Shown here piece by piece: positions 8,894-17,505 of a stretch of DNA of 41,713 bases. The notes below the pieces were generated by a model, which saw only the letters and a list, made by a program, of their open reading frames with translations, was not told the DNA's origin and ran no database searches. The DNA lies in assembly GCA_964501335.1 (NCBI GenBank), contig CAZCTC010000068.1, positions 1-41,713 on the forward strand, in the 5' to 3' direction. The position numbers were made by a program, and so were the translations under genes. This DNA is from CAZCTC01 sp964501335. Its GTDB lineage: Bacteria > Chloroflexota > Anaerolineae > B4-G1 > SLSP01. How positions within the stretch are numbered: the stretch's first letter is position 1; every line of letters begins with the position of its first letter.

Positions 8894-10543
8894 TCACATC
8901 GAACGATCGTGCTTTCCTGAACTCCTCACAAAGAACAAACTCACCAGCGACACCCCCGCTCCCCCCAACAAAATCTCCCCCAGCGGCTCCGCATGGTACA
9001 GATAAGCCCCTGTCCCGCTGATCAACAGCGCCCCAAAGACCAGCGCCACCGTCAATCGCCGCGTCGCCGCCTCCAAACGCTCAATCGGTCCCACCAGCTG
9101 CGGCAACCGCATCTCTAACTCTCCCCGTTCCAACCGCCCCAGCAGCGTTTCCGCCCGCGCCGGCAACGCAATCAACGCATTGCTCAACACCTTCAATTCA
9201 TCCCACACAATCCCCACCGTGGAACGGTTATTCTCGGCCATCAGCTTCTGCGCATACGGCGTCAGCTCTTCCCAGAAATTAAATAGAGGGTCCAGCCCCG
9301 TACAAAGTCCCGCCAGAATCCCCACCGCCCTCCCCAAAAAGATCAGATTTTGCGGCACTTGAAACGGCAGATCGTACAACAACTCCCGAAATTCCCCCGT
9401 CACCAGTTCCATCTTCTGATCCGACATCTGCATCATCTCAGGAATAGTCCGGCCCCAGTTCATCTCCAGCATTTTATCCGCCGCCCGTTCGATCAGCTTC
9501 AAATCTGCATTCGGCAGCAGCATCCCCATCAACTGAAACGCCTTGATCAACCGCCCCCCATCCCGTGTCGCCATCCCAATCAACACTTCCCGAAAAGCCG
9601 GCCGCAGCCCCGACGGCACCCGCGCCGTCATTCCAAAATCGACAAAGGTCAGTTGCCACCCTTCCGCCTGCGGTGAGACAAACAAATTCCCTGGATGAGG
9701 ATCGGCATGGAAAAACCCATCATCGAGGATCTGCTTGAAATAAACCTCCAACAGCCGCCGCGCCACATCGGTCCGGGCAATCCCCGCCGCCGTGACCGCC
9801 TCATAATCGTTGATCTTGATCCCTGAAATTTCCTCCAGCGTCAACACCCGGCGCGTCGTATGCGTCCACACAATCCGCGGAATATAGACCTCCCGATGGC
9901 CCTGAAAGTTCGCCGCAAAGGCCTCAGCATTCCGCCCCTCCGCCAGATAATCGACCTCTTCATACAAAATGCGCGCAAACTCGTTCAACAAAGCCGGCAC
10001 ATCCGCCCGCCGCCGTACCGGAGGATAACGATGCAGCCAGCCCCCCACCGTCCGCAGCGCCGCCAGATCCACCGCCAGCAGCGCTTCGATCTGCGGACGC
10101 TGAATCTTCACCACCACAGCCCGCAGCTCCCCCGCAATTCGCGCGCGATGCACCTGCCCCAACGAAGCCGAGGCCAGCGGCACTTCATCAAAGGAAAGGA
10201 ACCGTTCCTCCAGCGGCGCTCCCAACTCGGCCTCCGCCAATCGCCGCATCGCCTCAAACGGCTCCGGCGGCACAGCATCCTGCAATCCCGCCAGTTCGTC
10301 CGTAATCTCCATCGGCAAGACATCCACCCGGGAAGAAAGGAACTGTCCTACTTTGATCAACACCCCACCCATCGAAACTGCCAGCAGCCGAAACTCCACG
10401 GCAATGCGCTTCAACCGTTCAGACCGGTTCTGATTCGCCAGGGAACTCAATCCCACTCCGGGCAGGAACACTTCCCAAATCAGCAGCGCGAAAAACGTCC
10501 GGGCAAAGAAAGCTACAATCCGCAGATAGCGTGAACGAAACAT
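8894..10543 (-). CDS. ABC1/AarF/UbiB family atypical kinase
   Basis: 549-aa member of the ABC1 (AarF/UbiB/COQ8) family of protein-kinase-like ATPases, usually linked to quinone or lipid metabolism at membranes. Visible family motifs: KVGQFLSSR (KxGQ, about residues 62-70), the alanine-rich loop ASLGQVHRA that replaces the usual glycine loop, VVKIQRP with the ATP-binding lysine, and the catalytic/metal stretch FFHADPHPGNLFV with a later FVDFGMTARV. Two hydrophobic segments at the C-terminus (about 495-540) match the membrane anchor of the family. It starts 9 nt after the methyltransferase stop, so both form an operon; AGGCCTGG precedes the ATG. A methyltransferase next to an ABC1 kinase suggests quinone chemistry, but this is inference. 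Confidence 0.9.
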   Translation of the reverse strand: MFRSRYLRIVAFFARTFFALLIWEVFLPGVGLSSLANQNRSERLKRIAVEFRLLAVSMGGVLIKVGQFLSSRVDVLPMEITDELAGLQDAVPPEPFEAMRRLAEAELGAPLEERFLSFDEVPLASASLGQVHRARIAGELRAVVVKIQRPQIEALLAVDLAALRTVGGWLHRYPPVRRRADVPALLNEFARILYEEVDYLAEGRNAEAFAANFQGHREVYIPRIVWTHTTRRVLTLEEISGIKINDYEAVTAAGIARTDVARRLLEVYFKQILDDGFFHADPHPGNLFVSPQAEGWQLTFVDFGMTARVPSGLRPAFREVLIGMATRDGGRLIKAFQLMGMLLPNADLKLIERAADKMLEMNWGRTIPEMMQMSDQKMELVTGEFRELLYDLPFQVPQNLIFLGRAVGILAGLCTGLDPLFNFWEELTPYAQKLMAENNRSTVGIVWDELKVLSNALIALPARAETLLGRLERGELEMRLPQLVGPIERLEAATRRLTVALVFGALLISGTGAYLYHAEPLGEILLGGAGVSLVSLFFVRSSGKHDRSM

Positions 10544-10552
10544 AACCAGGCC

Positions 10553-11128
10553 TTAAGCCGGTTTATGGAACAGCACAGCCCGACTCACCCGCACCGTCGG
10601 CCGACTCTCTTCCTGGAATCCCACCTGCCGGATCAACGCCACCGTCCGATCAAAGTCGGCTTCCGAAACATGCAGCAGCGGCTCTACCAGCAAATAGCGG
10701 CCTCCCGGTTTCAACATCGCAAACAGCTCCCGTAAAAAGGCCTCTTTCCCATTGACCTCGTGCACCATCCAAAAAGTCAGGATGAAATCCACCGGCACCT
10801 CCACCCCAATCCGATCCGGCCGGGAAAGATGCACCTGAATCCGCTCCTGAAGTCCGGCGCGCACCGCCCGCCGCAACAACCCCTTCAGCATCTCATCCTG
10901 AAGATCCGCTGCAATCACCCGTCCCTGCGGCCCTACCAGTCGGGCCAGCCCCAACGAAAAATATCCCATCCCGCATCCCACATCCAACACCGTCGCCCCC
11001 GGTTGCACCCACGGCGCCAGCATCCGCTCCGGGTCATGAACCAGTTTGCGCAAAGGATTATCAAACGAGCCGATCAACCACCACGGACAGGTATGCGAAC
11101 TTTCTTTCGACGACATCGAGTGAGACAT
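10553..11128 (-). CDS. Class I SAM-dependent methyltransferase
   Basis: 191-aa methyltransferase of the Rossmann-fold class I type. The SAM-binding motif I is VLDVGCGMGYFSLGLARLVG near residues 45-65, followed by the acidic end of strand 2 (VIAADLQ). The core fills the whole protein, so there is no extra substrate domain and the substrate cannot be read. I chose the ATG at 11128 because AAAGGA sits 6 nt upstream; an in-frame TTG at 11143 would lie inside that ribosome site. It lies between a MarR regulator and an ABC1 kinase on the same strand. Ubiquinone/menaquinone-type methylation would fit the neighbour, but arsenite or small-molecule methylation cannot be excluded. Confidence 0.85.
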   Translation of the reverse strand: MSHSMSSKESSHTCPWWLIGSFDNPLRKLVHDPERMLAPWVQPGATVLDVGCGMGYFSLGLARLVGPQGRVIAADLQDEMLKGLLRRAVRAGLQERIQVHLSRPDRIGVEVPVDFILTFWMVHEVNGKEAFLRELFAMLKPGGRYLLVEPLLHVSEADFDRTVALIRQVGFQEESRPTVRVSRAVLFHKPA

Positions 11129-11173
11129 TTTGATTCCTTTCAATTAAAAATTAGCAGACAGTAGACAGCAGCA

Positions 11174-11217
11174 AGTAGACAGTAGACAGCCCATCAATAA
11201 CCTGTCTACTGTCTACT
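11174..11217. repeat. GTAGACA heptanucleotide repeats forming a 16-bp stem
   Basis: Short tandem GTAGACA units are followed by their inverse. Positions 11174-11189 pair perfectly with 11202-11217 around a 12-nt loop. It separates marR from the methyltransferase gene. The same heptamer (as TGTCTAC) recurs at 33258-33290. Confidence 0.8.
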
Positions 11218-11236
11218 GTCTACTGTCTACTTCCCC

Positions 11237-11653
11237 TTATACCGCCTTCAACAGCAACTGCACCAGTTGTTGCACTTCCGCTTCATCCAGATTGCGCACC
11301 AGATACTGCGCCATCTTCTGATGGGTCGCCTGATGCAACCGGGCAAACTCCGCCGCCTTCTCCGTCGGCCGGATATAATAAACCCGCCGATCCGCCTCCG
11401 ACTGAACCTTCTCCACAAACCCCTTCTCAATCAGCTTTCCCACCAACGCCGTCACCGACGGCTTGCTCACCCCAAACTGCTGGGCCAGATCGCTGAAGGT
11501 AGGGTTTTCCAGCCGGAGAATCGTATCCAGATAATAGACCTGCCGCATGGAAAGCTCGGCAAATTGCCCCTGTTCCGAGGCCGCCGTTTCCATTTCAGCC
11601 ACCAGCCGGGAAATTATTTCGACAATCGGCTCTAAAGAATATATCTCTTTCAT
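11237..11653 (-). CDS. MarR family transcriptional regulator
   Basis: 138-aa winged-helix regulator. The DNA-binding region is clear: FSDLAQQFGVSKPSVTALVGKLIEKGFV (about residues 53-80), with the wing SEADRRVYYIRPTEKA (about 85-100). Helices at both ends would form the dimer interface. MarR proteins are usually ligand-released repressors of their own gene and neighbours. Here a strong promoter overlaps a 9-bp-arm palindrome just upstream, so autoregulation is likely. The methyltransferase and ABC1 kinase genes follow on the same strand after 108 bp and are the likely co-regulated targets. The ligand is unknown. Confidence 0.92.
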   Translation of the reverse strand: MKEIYSLEPIVEIISRLVAEMETAASEQGQFAELSMRQVYYLDTILRLENPTFSDLAQQFGVSKPSVTALVGKLIEKGFVEKVQSEADRRVYYIRPTEKAAEFARLHQATHQKMAQYLVRNLDEAEVQQLVQLLLKAV

Positions 11654-11663
11654 TTTTCAATCG

Positions 11664-11683
11664 ATTAGTTAATCTTAACTAAT
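11664..11683. promoter_or_regulatory. Palindromic operator for the MarR regulator
   Basis: ATTAGTTAA and TTAACTAAT are perfect inverted 9-bp arms around TC. The site begins 10 bp before the start codon and abuts the -10 box, an arrangement that would block RNA polymerase. Confidence 0.75.
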
Positions 11684-11710
11684 TATAAACGACACTTTAC
11701 CATCCGTCAA
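11682..11710 (-). promoter_or_regulatory. Sigma-70-type promoter of marR
   Basis: Read on the minus strand: TTGACG (11710-11705), a 17-bp spacer, and perfect TATAAT (11687-11682). It is the best promoter in the window and directly touches the palindrome at 11664-11683. Confidence 0.8.
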
Positions 11711-11754
11711 TGCTGTAAAAAATATCTCCGTCCTAAAGTTCAACGCTATGCAAG

Positions 11755-11835
11755 ACAAGGAAAGAGAGTTTTTTTGTTTATGTATTTGTGCGCATCAGAA
11801 TGCGCACAAATACATGGGCTTTCCCAGAGTCATCT
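11755..11835 (-). repeat. Hairpin-repeat copy, reversed (stem 11780-11815)
   Basis: A perfect 16-bp stem (11780-11795 with 11800-11815; core TATTTGTGCGCAT), loop CAGA, i.e. TCTG in the family orientation. The tail is reduced to AGAGAGTTTTTTT and ends before the marR promoter. It forms the left border of the 21-bp array. Confidence 0.8.
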
Positions 11836-11870
11836 CCCTCACTCTACCTTACATCCCCGGCTGAATTTTC

Positions 11871-12122
11871 ATCGTCCACGATCTCCGACCTTACTCCGTT
11901 CATTCCCTCGACATCATCGATCGCATTCCAGGTATCATCGATCACACTCCGAGAACCATCGATCATACTCCGAGAGTCATCGATGACATTCCAGACATCA
12001 TCGATCACACTCCAAGAACCATCGATCGCATCCCAAATATCATCGATCGCACTCCGAGTATCATCGATCGCACTCCGAGTATCATCGATCATAGTTCAGC
12101 TATCATGGATCATGTTTAAACC
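11871..12122. repeat. Tandem array of twelve 21-bp units
   Basis: Twelve units of exactly 21 bp. The best conserved (12039-12059 and 12060-12080) are identical: ATCATCGATCGCACTCCGAG plus T. Most units have an ATCGAT palindrome at the same place; the first two (11871-11912) and the last (12102-12122) are degenerate. On the minus strand the units read as heptads of type I-D-D/G-x-W/R-x-A/V for up to 82 codons, but no ribosome site precedes them and a TGA lies just upstream of the only ATG. The right edge abuts the next hairpin repeat. Confidence 0.9.
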
Positions 12123-12232
12123 CTATGTTTTCGCCCGAATTCTTATTCGGGCGAAAACATAAAAAAAGAAACTCTCTCTCTCCCCATCCCGCGCGTCGCT
12201 TTTTATTGGGAAAACGCCGGTTGCGGAACGCC
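12123..12232 (+). repeat. Hairpin-repeat copy (stem 12125-12160)
   Basis: A perfect 16-bp stem (12125-12140 with 12145-12160; core TTTTCGCCCGAAT), loop TCTT. The full tail is present, ending GTTGCGGAACGC. Together with the reversed copy at 11755 it encloses the 21-bp array, with both tails pointing outward. Confidence 0.85.
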
Positions 12233-12259
12233 AAACTGTCTACTTCTCAGAAATCGAGT

Positions 12260-12284
12260 TACAATAGAACTGCTTATAGGAGGC
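12260..12284 (+). promoter_or_regulatory. -10 box and strong ribosome site of the secreted-protein gene
   Basis: TACAAT at 12260-12265 is followed by ATAGGAGGC at 12276-12284, which fixes the start at 12289. No good -35 box is visible. The spacing leaves a very short leader. Confidence 0.4.
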
Positions 12285-12288
12285 AGCC

Positions 12289-12954
12289 ATGTCAAAGAGA
12301 ATCACAATATCCCTGGGAATCTTATGTCTTTTGATCTTTATCTTCACCACATTAAGCATCGAGGCCTTTGCCAACCGCGCTTCCCACACCTTCTACGTCC
12401 ACACCTATCCTACCCGCACCCCGGTTCCACAGGCACAGGCTGCCCGTAATGCCGTCAACCCCGCCAGCCCCAACTCCGGCGCCATCGTCGTCAAAGGCTC
12501 CGACGCCTTCGTCCAACAAACTACCCGGGCCCTCACCCTGTTACACGATCGCGCCCCTGAAGCCTATAAAAAAGTTCAAACCTACATCGGCATCATCGAA
12601 GAAACCGACCACAGCGGCATGGCCGCCTACGAAAATCCTCCCCGCTATGAAGTCAGCGATAAAACAGCTTTCTACAGCCTCACCTGGTATGCCTCGACCA
12701 TCGCCCATGACGCCACCCACTCCGAACTCTATCATCAATATCGCGCCGCCCACCAGACCAACAATGTCCCCGACAACGCCTGGACCGGAATCGACATCGA
12801 AAAAGCCTGCAACGCTTACCAGCTCGCCGTCCTGAAACAAATCGGAGGCCCTTCCAGCGAAATCGACTATCTGGCCGGCCTGGACGGCACCCACTGCGAT
12901 GTCAACCACGACGGCAAATGCGATATCCAGGATGACCGGCAACGCGACTGGTGA
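12289..12954 (+). CDS. Secreted protein with HDATH motif, unknown function
   Basis: 221 aa beginning with a typical signal peptide (basic start MSKR, hydrophobic 8-25, cleavage likely after AFA near residue 28), so it is exported. The mature part has a T/P/A-rich linker (about 38-65), then a domain containing IAHDATHSELYHQY (about 140-153) and a C-terminal DVNHDGKCDIQDD stretch that looks like a calcium-binding, dockerin/EF-type loop. The clustered His and Glu residues could bind a metal, as in peptidases, but no known family motif is exact. I do not recognise the family. The start is fixed by AGGAGG 5 nt before the ATG. It is monocistronic. Confidence 0.75.
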   Translation: MSKRITISLGILCLLIFIFTTLSIEAFANRASHTFYVHTYPTRTPVPQAQAARNAVNPASPNSGAIVVKGSDAFVQQTTRALTLLHDRAPEAYKKVQTYIGIIEETDHSGMAAYENPPRYEVSDKTAFYSLTWYASTIAHDATHSELYHQYRAAHQTNNVPDNAWTGIDIEKACNAYQLAVLKQIGGPSSEIDYLAGLDGTHCDVNHDGKCDIQDDRQRDW

Positions 12955-13032
12955 AGGCAAACATCCTGTATTTCTCTACACAATCTCCATGATTTCTCCA
13001 TAACTATCCCGTATCTTTAGATTAAAATAAAC

Positions 13033-13058
13033 GTTATGATGGTTATAATCCTCATAAC
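13033..13058 (+). promoter_or_regulatory. Promoter with dyad around the -10 box, hybrid kinase gene
   Basis: TATAAT at 13044-13049 is centred between perfect 7-bp inverted arms GTTATGA (13033-13039) and TCATAAC (13052-13058). A weak TTAAAA lies 17 bp upstream of the -10 box. The dyad is a candidate regulator site. Confidence 0.45.
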
Positions 13059-13081
13059 AATTCGGAAAGGCGATCCGGGCC

Positions 13082-16000
13082 ATGAAATCTTTAATAATGA
13101 ACCTCTCTCACATTTTTAATAAAAATCTGCGCCAGAAACTTCTGGTCATGGCAATCCTGCCTTTGATTTTGATACAAATCGGCGTAGGGCTGGTAGCCTT
13201 CTTCGCCTACAGCCAGGTCATCGCCGATCTGATGAGCAGTCGTGACCGTGAATTGGCCCGCCTTTCTGCTGAACAGTTGTCATCTTATATCAGCAGTGAA
13301 GTAGAACACCTGAACCGGCAAACCGGCGTCTTCAACCTGATGAATCAGCTGAATCCCAATCAAACGTTCCAGCCGACCCCGATGATCTCCGACACACTGG
13401 GAACTGCCCCCGGCACGCTTACCGGAACGCCCCCCGGAATCAGCACCCCGCGCAACAACACCACAACCCCTCGCCCCAACGATGATCGCCCGCCCCAGGA
13501 CGAAGACGGCATTATCTTGACTCTGAATACCGACGGCATCGTCAATCAGGTGCGGCCGGCAACTCCGGAAACCAATGTTTACCTGGGCCAGGACTGGTCG
13601 GACAATCCCTATTTTCAACAGGCCGTCACGACTCTGGAACCGGCCTACTCCGACATGCTCACCGACAATGTCAACAACAAAGACATGCTGATAATTGCAG
13701 CGCCCATCAGTACCTCCGGCACCTTGCACGGCATCGCCGTCAATCTGCTCTATCCCGCGGATCTGGAAGACGGCGGCTTTTATAAGCATATGGAAAACGA
13801 ATTGATATTCAGTGCCGAAGGCAACACCTATCTGGTTGATAGTTACGGCATCGTTATCTACCATTCCAACCCGGCTTATATCGGACAGGACTTCTCCGAT
13901 CAGGATGCCGTGGAAGATGTGCTCGACGGCGAGCAAGACGCTGTTTTTACTGAAAATATCGCCGGTCAACCCACCATCGCCAGCTATGCTCAAGTCCCGG
14001 GCACCCCCTGGAGTCTGGTGATCGAAGATAACTGGAGCGGCATCACCGACGCCTTAAGCATCTATCAGATCGTGCTGGTCATCCTCTTGCTGGGGGGCGT
14101 TTGCATCCCCACGGTCGTCATCGCCATCGGCGTCAACCGGGTGATCTCCCCTATCGAAAAACTGACCCGCGCCACGCAGGAAGTGGCCAGAGGTGATTTT
14201 GATCAGACCATCTGCGTCCATACCGGCGACGAAATTGAAACCCTCGCCACCCAATTCAACCAGATGTCCGCCCAACTCCGCGAATCCTACTCCACCCTCG
14301 AACAACGGGTCGTCGAACGTACCGCCCAACTCCAGGCCGCCAACGAACGCTATCGCGTCGTCTCCAATCTCACCTCCGACTACGTTTATCACATCACCAT
14401 CACGCCTTATGGTGACTTTGCCCTCGATTGGGCCACGGAAGCCTTCTCTCGTTTCACCGGCTATCCCCCCGCCGAACTCGCCGCCGTCGGCGGCTGGACC
14501 GCCATTATTCACTCAGAAGACCTCCCCCATTATCAGGCGCAGCGCGAAGCCTTGCTGGCTGCCCTCGCCAAAGACGATCAACCCGTCCCTACTGCTTTTG
14601 AATATCGCATCATCGCCAGAAATGGAGAGATCCGCTGGCTGCGCGACTACTGGCAGCCGATCAAAGAAACCGATCCGCATACCACCCTGGCCATCCTGGG
14701 CGCCGCGCAGGACATCAGCGAACGAAAACTGGCCGAAGAAGCCCTGCGTGAAGCCACCATCAGCGCGCAACGCTCAGCCGAAGCAGCGCAGGCCGCCAAT
14801 CGCGCCAAGAGTGTCTTCCTCGCCAACATGAGCCACGAACTTCGCACTCCGTTAAACGCCATCCTGGGATATTCTCAACTGATGGTCCGCGATCCTCAAG
14901 TCACCGCCACCCAACGAGAGCAGCTGGAAACCATCGGCCGAAGCGGCGAACACCTGCTGGGATTGATCAATGATGTGCTGACGATGTCGAAGATCGAAGC
15001 AGGACGGGCGGTCCTTCAGGAGAATGCCTTCGATCTCCATCGTCAACTCGAAGGACTGCGGGAAATCTTCCTCATGCAGGCCCGCAATAAGGGCCTGACG
15101 ATGATCCTGGACATCGCTCCCGAAATTCCCCACTACGTCTACGCCGATGAAGGCAAGTTGCGCCAGATCCTGATGAACCTGCTGAGCAATGCAGTCAAGT
15201 TCACCCAAGAAGGGGGCGTCACACTTCGCACAGGATTCAAACGTCGCGATCCGGCTCCTGACGCTCCCAAAGCAGAACCGACCCTCTGGCTGCGCTTTGA
15301 AGTCGAAGATACCGGCCCCGGCATCTCTCCCGAAGAGATGAAGATCCTCTTTGAACCCTTTATCCAGACCGCCACCGGACAAAAATCCAAAGAAGGCACA
15401 GGGCTTGGATTGCCGATCAGCCAGCAATTTGTCCATTTAATGGGAGGGAAGCTGGAAGTCGACAGCACCATGGGGAAAGGAAGCTGTTTCCGCCTGGAAA
15501 TTCCAATTCGCCTGGCTGAAGCGGATGAAATCGAGACCTACGTCACCCATCCCCACCGGCGCGTCACCGGAATCGAGCCCGGCCCCAGCTATCGCATCCT
15601 GATCGTGGAAGATCAGGCGACCAACCGGGATCTGCTGCAGCGCCTGCTGAATGAATTCGGCTTTGAAATCCAGTGCGCCGTCAATGGTCAGGAAGGACTC
15701 TCGTTGTGGGAATTCTGGCAGCCCCATCTGATCTGGATGGATATGCGCATGCCGGTCATGGACGGCTATGAAGCGACCCGCCGCATCAAAGAACGGGCCC
15801 GCACGCTCGGCAAATCCCCCATCATCATCGCCCTCACCGCCAGCGCCTTTGAAGAAGATCGTACCGCCATCCTCGAAGCCGGTTGCGATGACTTCGTCCG
15901 CAAACCCTTCCGCGAAAGCGACATCTTCGAAGCCCTCACCCAACACCTCGGCGTTCGCTTCACCTATGCCGATCCCGAAAAAACTGAAGCCGCCATCCCC

Positions 16001-16237
16001 TCCTCCAGCGTAGAAATTCCGCCGGAAATCCTCGCCGCTGAACTGGCCGGCCTGCCCGCTCAGTGGAAAAACGACCTCTATCGAGCAGCGCAGGAACTGG
16101 ATAATGAAAAAATGCTGCAACTGGTCGCCCAGGCCCGGTCTGAAGCCCCTCAACTGGCCGGCGCTATCGCCCACTGGATCAAAGATTTCGAATACGAAAA
16201 AATTCTTCAAACAGCGGCTTCGGCCGTAGGAAGTTAA
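13082..16237 (+). CDS. Cache-HAMP-PAS hybrid histidine kinase with one receiver
   Basis: 1051-aa transmembrane sensor. TM1 spans about 19-44, followed by a large extracytoplasmic double-Cache-like region (50-320) interrupted by a low-complexity T/P/N stretch (97-141). TM2 is about 325-350, HAMP 352-405, a short coil, PAS with PAC 422-546 (WATEAFSRFTGYPP, DISERK), and HisKA with H585 in FLANMSHELRTPL. The HATPase domain has N box MNLLSNAVKF, DTGPG (743-747) and GTGLGLPI (772-779). The receiver spans about 837-955 with D887 in WMDMRMPVMDG and K941. The last approximately 75 aa are helical but do not show an obvious HPt histidine motif. GGAAAGG precedes the start. It is followed 10 nt later by a REC-kinase, likely its partner. 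The extracellular ligand is unknown. Confidence 0.95.
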   Translation: MKSLIMNLSHIFNKNLRQKLLVMAILPLILIQIGVGLVAFFAYSQVIADLMSSRDRELARLSAEQLSSYISSEVEHLNRQTGVFNLMNQLNPNQTFQPTPMISDTLGTAPGTLTGTPPGISTPRNNTTTPRPNDDRPPQDEDGIILTLNTDGIVNQVRPATPETNVYLGQDWSDNPYFQQAVTTLEPAYSDMLTDNVNNKDMLIIAAPISTSGTLHGIAVNLLYPADLEDGGFYKHMENELIFSAEGNTYLVDSYGIVIYHSNPAYIGQDFSDQDAVEDVLDGEQDAVFTENIAGQPTIASYAQVPGTPWSLVIEDNWSGITDALSIYQIVLVILLLGGVCIPTVVIAIGVNRVISPIEKLTRATQEVARGDFDQTICVHTGDEIETLATQFNQMSAQLRESYSTLEQRVVERTAQLQAANERYRVVSNLTSDYVYHITITPYGDFALDWATEAFSRFTGYPPAELAAVGGWTAIIHSEDLPHYQAQREALLAALAKDDQPVPTAFEYRIIARNGEIRWLRDYWQPIKETDPHTTLAILGAAQDISERKLAEEALREATISAQRSAEAAQAANRAKSVFLANMSHELRTPLNAILGYSQLMVRDPQVTATQREQLETIGRSGEHLLGLINDVLTMSKIEAGRAVLQENAFDLHRQLEGLREIFLMQARNKGLTMILDIAPEIPHYVYADEGKLRQILMNLLSNAVKFTQEGGVTLRTGFKRRDPAPDAPKAEPTLWLRFEVEDTGPGISPEEMKILFEPFIQTATGQKSKEGTGLGLPISQQFVHLMGGKLEVDSTMGKGSCFRLEIPIRLAEADEIETYVTHPHRRVTGIEPGPSYRILIVEDQATNRDLLQRLLNEFGFEIQCAVNGQEGLSLWEFWQPHLIWMDMRMPVMDGYEATRRIKERARTLGKSPIIIALTASAFEEDRTAILEAGCDDFVRKPFRESDIFEALTQHLGVRFTYADPEKTEAAIPSSSVEIPPEILAAELAGLPAQWKNDLYRAAQELDNEKMLQLVAQARSEAPQLAGAIAHWIKDFEYEKILQTAASAVGS

Positions 16238-16247
16238 GGAGTCTGGC

Positions 16248-17411
16248 ATGAACAATCTCCATGCGCCCCCCAATTCAGTACCCTATGACATCCTGGTGGT
16301 CGACGATACGCCGGCCAATCTACGTCTGCTCTCCGGAATGTTGAGCGATCAGGGCTATAAAGTGCGGCCGGCGCCCAACGGCAAGCTGGCATTGATGGGA
16401 GCGCGGGCCGTGCCGCCCGATCTCATTCTGTTGGATATCAATATGCCGGACATGAACGGCTATCAAGTCTGTGAACAATTGAAAAACGATCCGGCAACCG
16501 CCGCTATTCCGGTGATCTTCATCAGCGCGCTGGATCAAACCGAGGATAAAATCAAAGCCTTCACCTTAGGCGGCGTGGATTACATCACCAAACCCTTTCA
16601 ACTGGAAGAAGTTCTGGCCCGGGTCGAGACCCATCTGACGCTCCATCGCCTGCGCCGGGAAATGGAAAAGGCCAATCAAGAACTGCGGCAGATTAACCAG
16701 GAATTGGAAGCGACCAATCAAGAACTGGCCGTCAGCAACGCCGATCTGCAATCCTTTGCCCATACCGTAGCTCACGATCTAAAAAATCCGCTTAGTTCGA
16801 TCATCGGCTTCAGCAGCCTGACCGAAACGCGATTCAACCAGATGGAAAACAGCCTGATCCGGGAAAATCTGCATCGCATCACCCATGCCGGTTATAAAAT
16901 GCGAAACATTATTGATGAGCTGCTGCTCTTTGCCAGCGTGCGCGAAATGGATTCACTCCAAATCGTACCAATCGATACCGCGGCGTTGATCAAAGAAGTA
17001 TTGGAACGCCTTGACCCACAAATCCAGGAACTCCATGCCGAAATCAGCTTCCCCGCCACATGGCCGACCGCACTTGGTTATCCAGGCTGGATTGAAGAAG
17101 TATGGAGCAACTACATCAGCAATGCACTGAAGTACGGCGGACATCCACCGGTGATCAAATTGACATCGACGATGCAAGAAAATCATATCAAATTCCTGGT
17201 CGTCGATAATGGATCGGGACTTTCAGAAGAGGAACAGAACAAAGTATTTGTGCCCTTCACCCGGCTGCATCAGGCCAAAGCCGAAGGACATGGACTGGGG
17301 CTTTCTATTGTGCATCGCATTATAGAAAAACTGGGAGGAGAGGTCGGCGTTACCAGTACCGGCCTTCCCGGTCAGGGATCATCCTTCTGGTTTACCCTGC
17401 CCGTCGCCTGA
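16248..17411 (+). CDS. Receiver-histidine kinase (REC-HisKA-HATPase)
   Basis: 387-aa cytoplasmic protein with an N-terminal receiver (residues 13-130; D63 in LILLDINMPDMNG, K115 in ITKPF), a coiled coil of NQEL repeats (about 137-168), HisKA with H176 in HTVAHDLKNPL, and an HATPase domain with NYISNALKYGG, DNGSG and GHGLGLSI. The AHDLKNPL type H box is common in kinases placed after receivers or phytochromes. It starts 10 nt after the hybrid kinase with GGAG upstream, so the two are one operon. The likely flow is from the kinase at 13082 to this receiver, which then sets the activity of the second kinase. No output regulator is encoded nearby. Confidence 0.93.
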   Translation: MNNLHAPPNSVPYDILVVDDTPANLRLLSGMLSDQGYKVRPAPNGKLALMGARAVPPDLILLDINMPDMNGYQVCEQLKNDPATAAIPVIFISALDQTEDKIKAFTLGGVDYITKPFQLEEVLARVETHLTLHRLRREMEKANQELRQINQELEATNQELAVSNADLQSFAHTVAHDLKNPLSSIIGFSSLTETRFNQMENSLIRENLHRITHAGYKMRNIIDELLLFASVREMDSLQIVPIDTAALIKEVLERLDPQIQELHAEISFPATWPTALGYPGWIEEVWSNYISNALKYGGHPPVIKLTSTMQENHIKFLVVDNGSGLSEEEQNKVFVPFTRLHQAKAEGHGLGLSIVHRIIEKLGGEVGVTSTGLPGQGSSFWFTLPVA

Positions 17412-17505
17412 ATGATTGAAAAAAATAAAAAGATCTCTTCATAAGTGGCGCACTCCCAAAAAACGCATAAAATGAAAAGGTATATCGCAAAAGGGAGAGC
17501 CTCTC

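Noticed and set aside
11844..12092. 82-codon minus-strand heptad frame as an expressed gene
   Set aside because: It has no ribosome site, begins right after a stop codon inside the array, and any frame through a 21-bp repeat stays open. Kept only as a clue to origin.
11871..12122. Possible CRISPR array
   Set aside because: The units are contiguous 21-bp repeats with no spacers of constant length between conserved repeats, and no cas gene is present.
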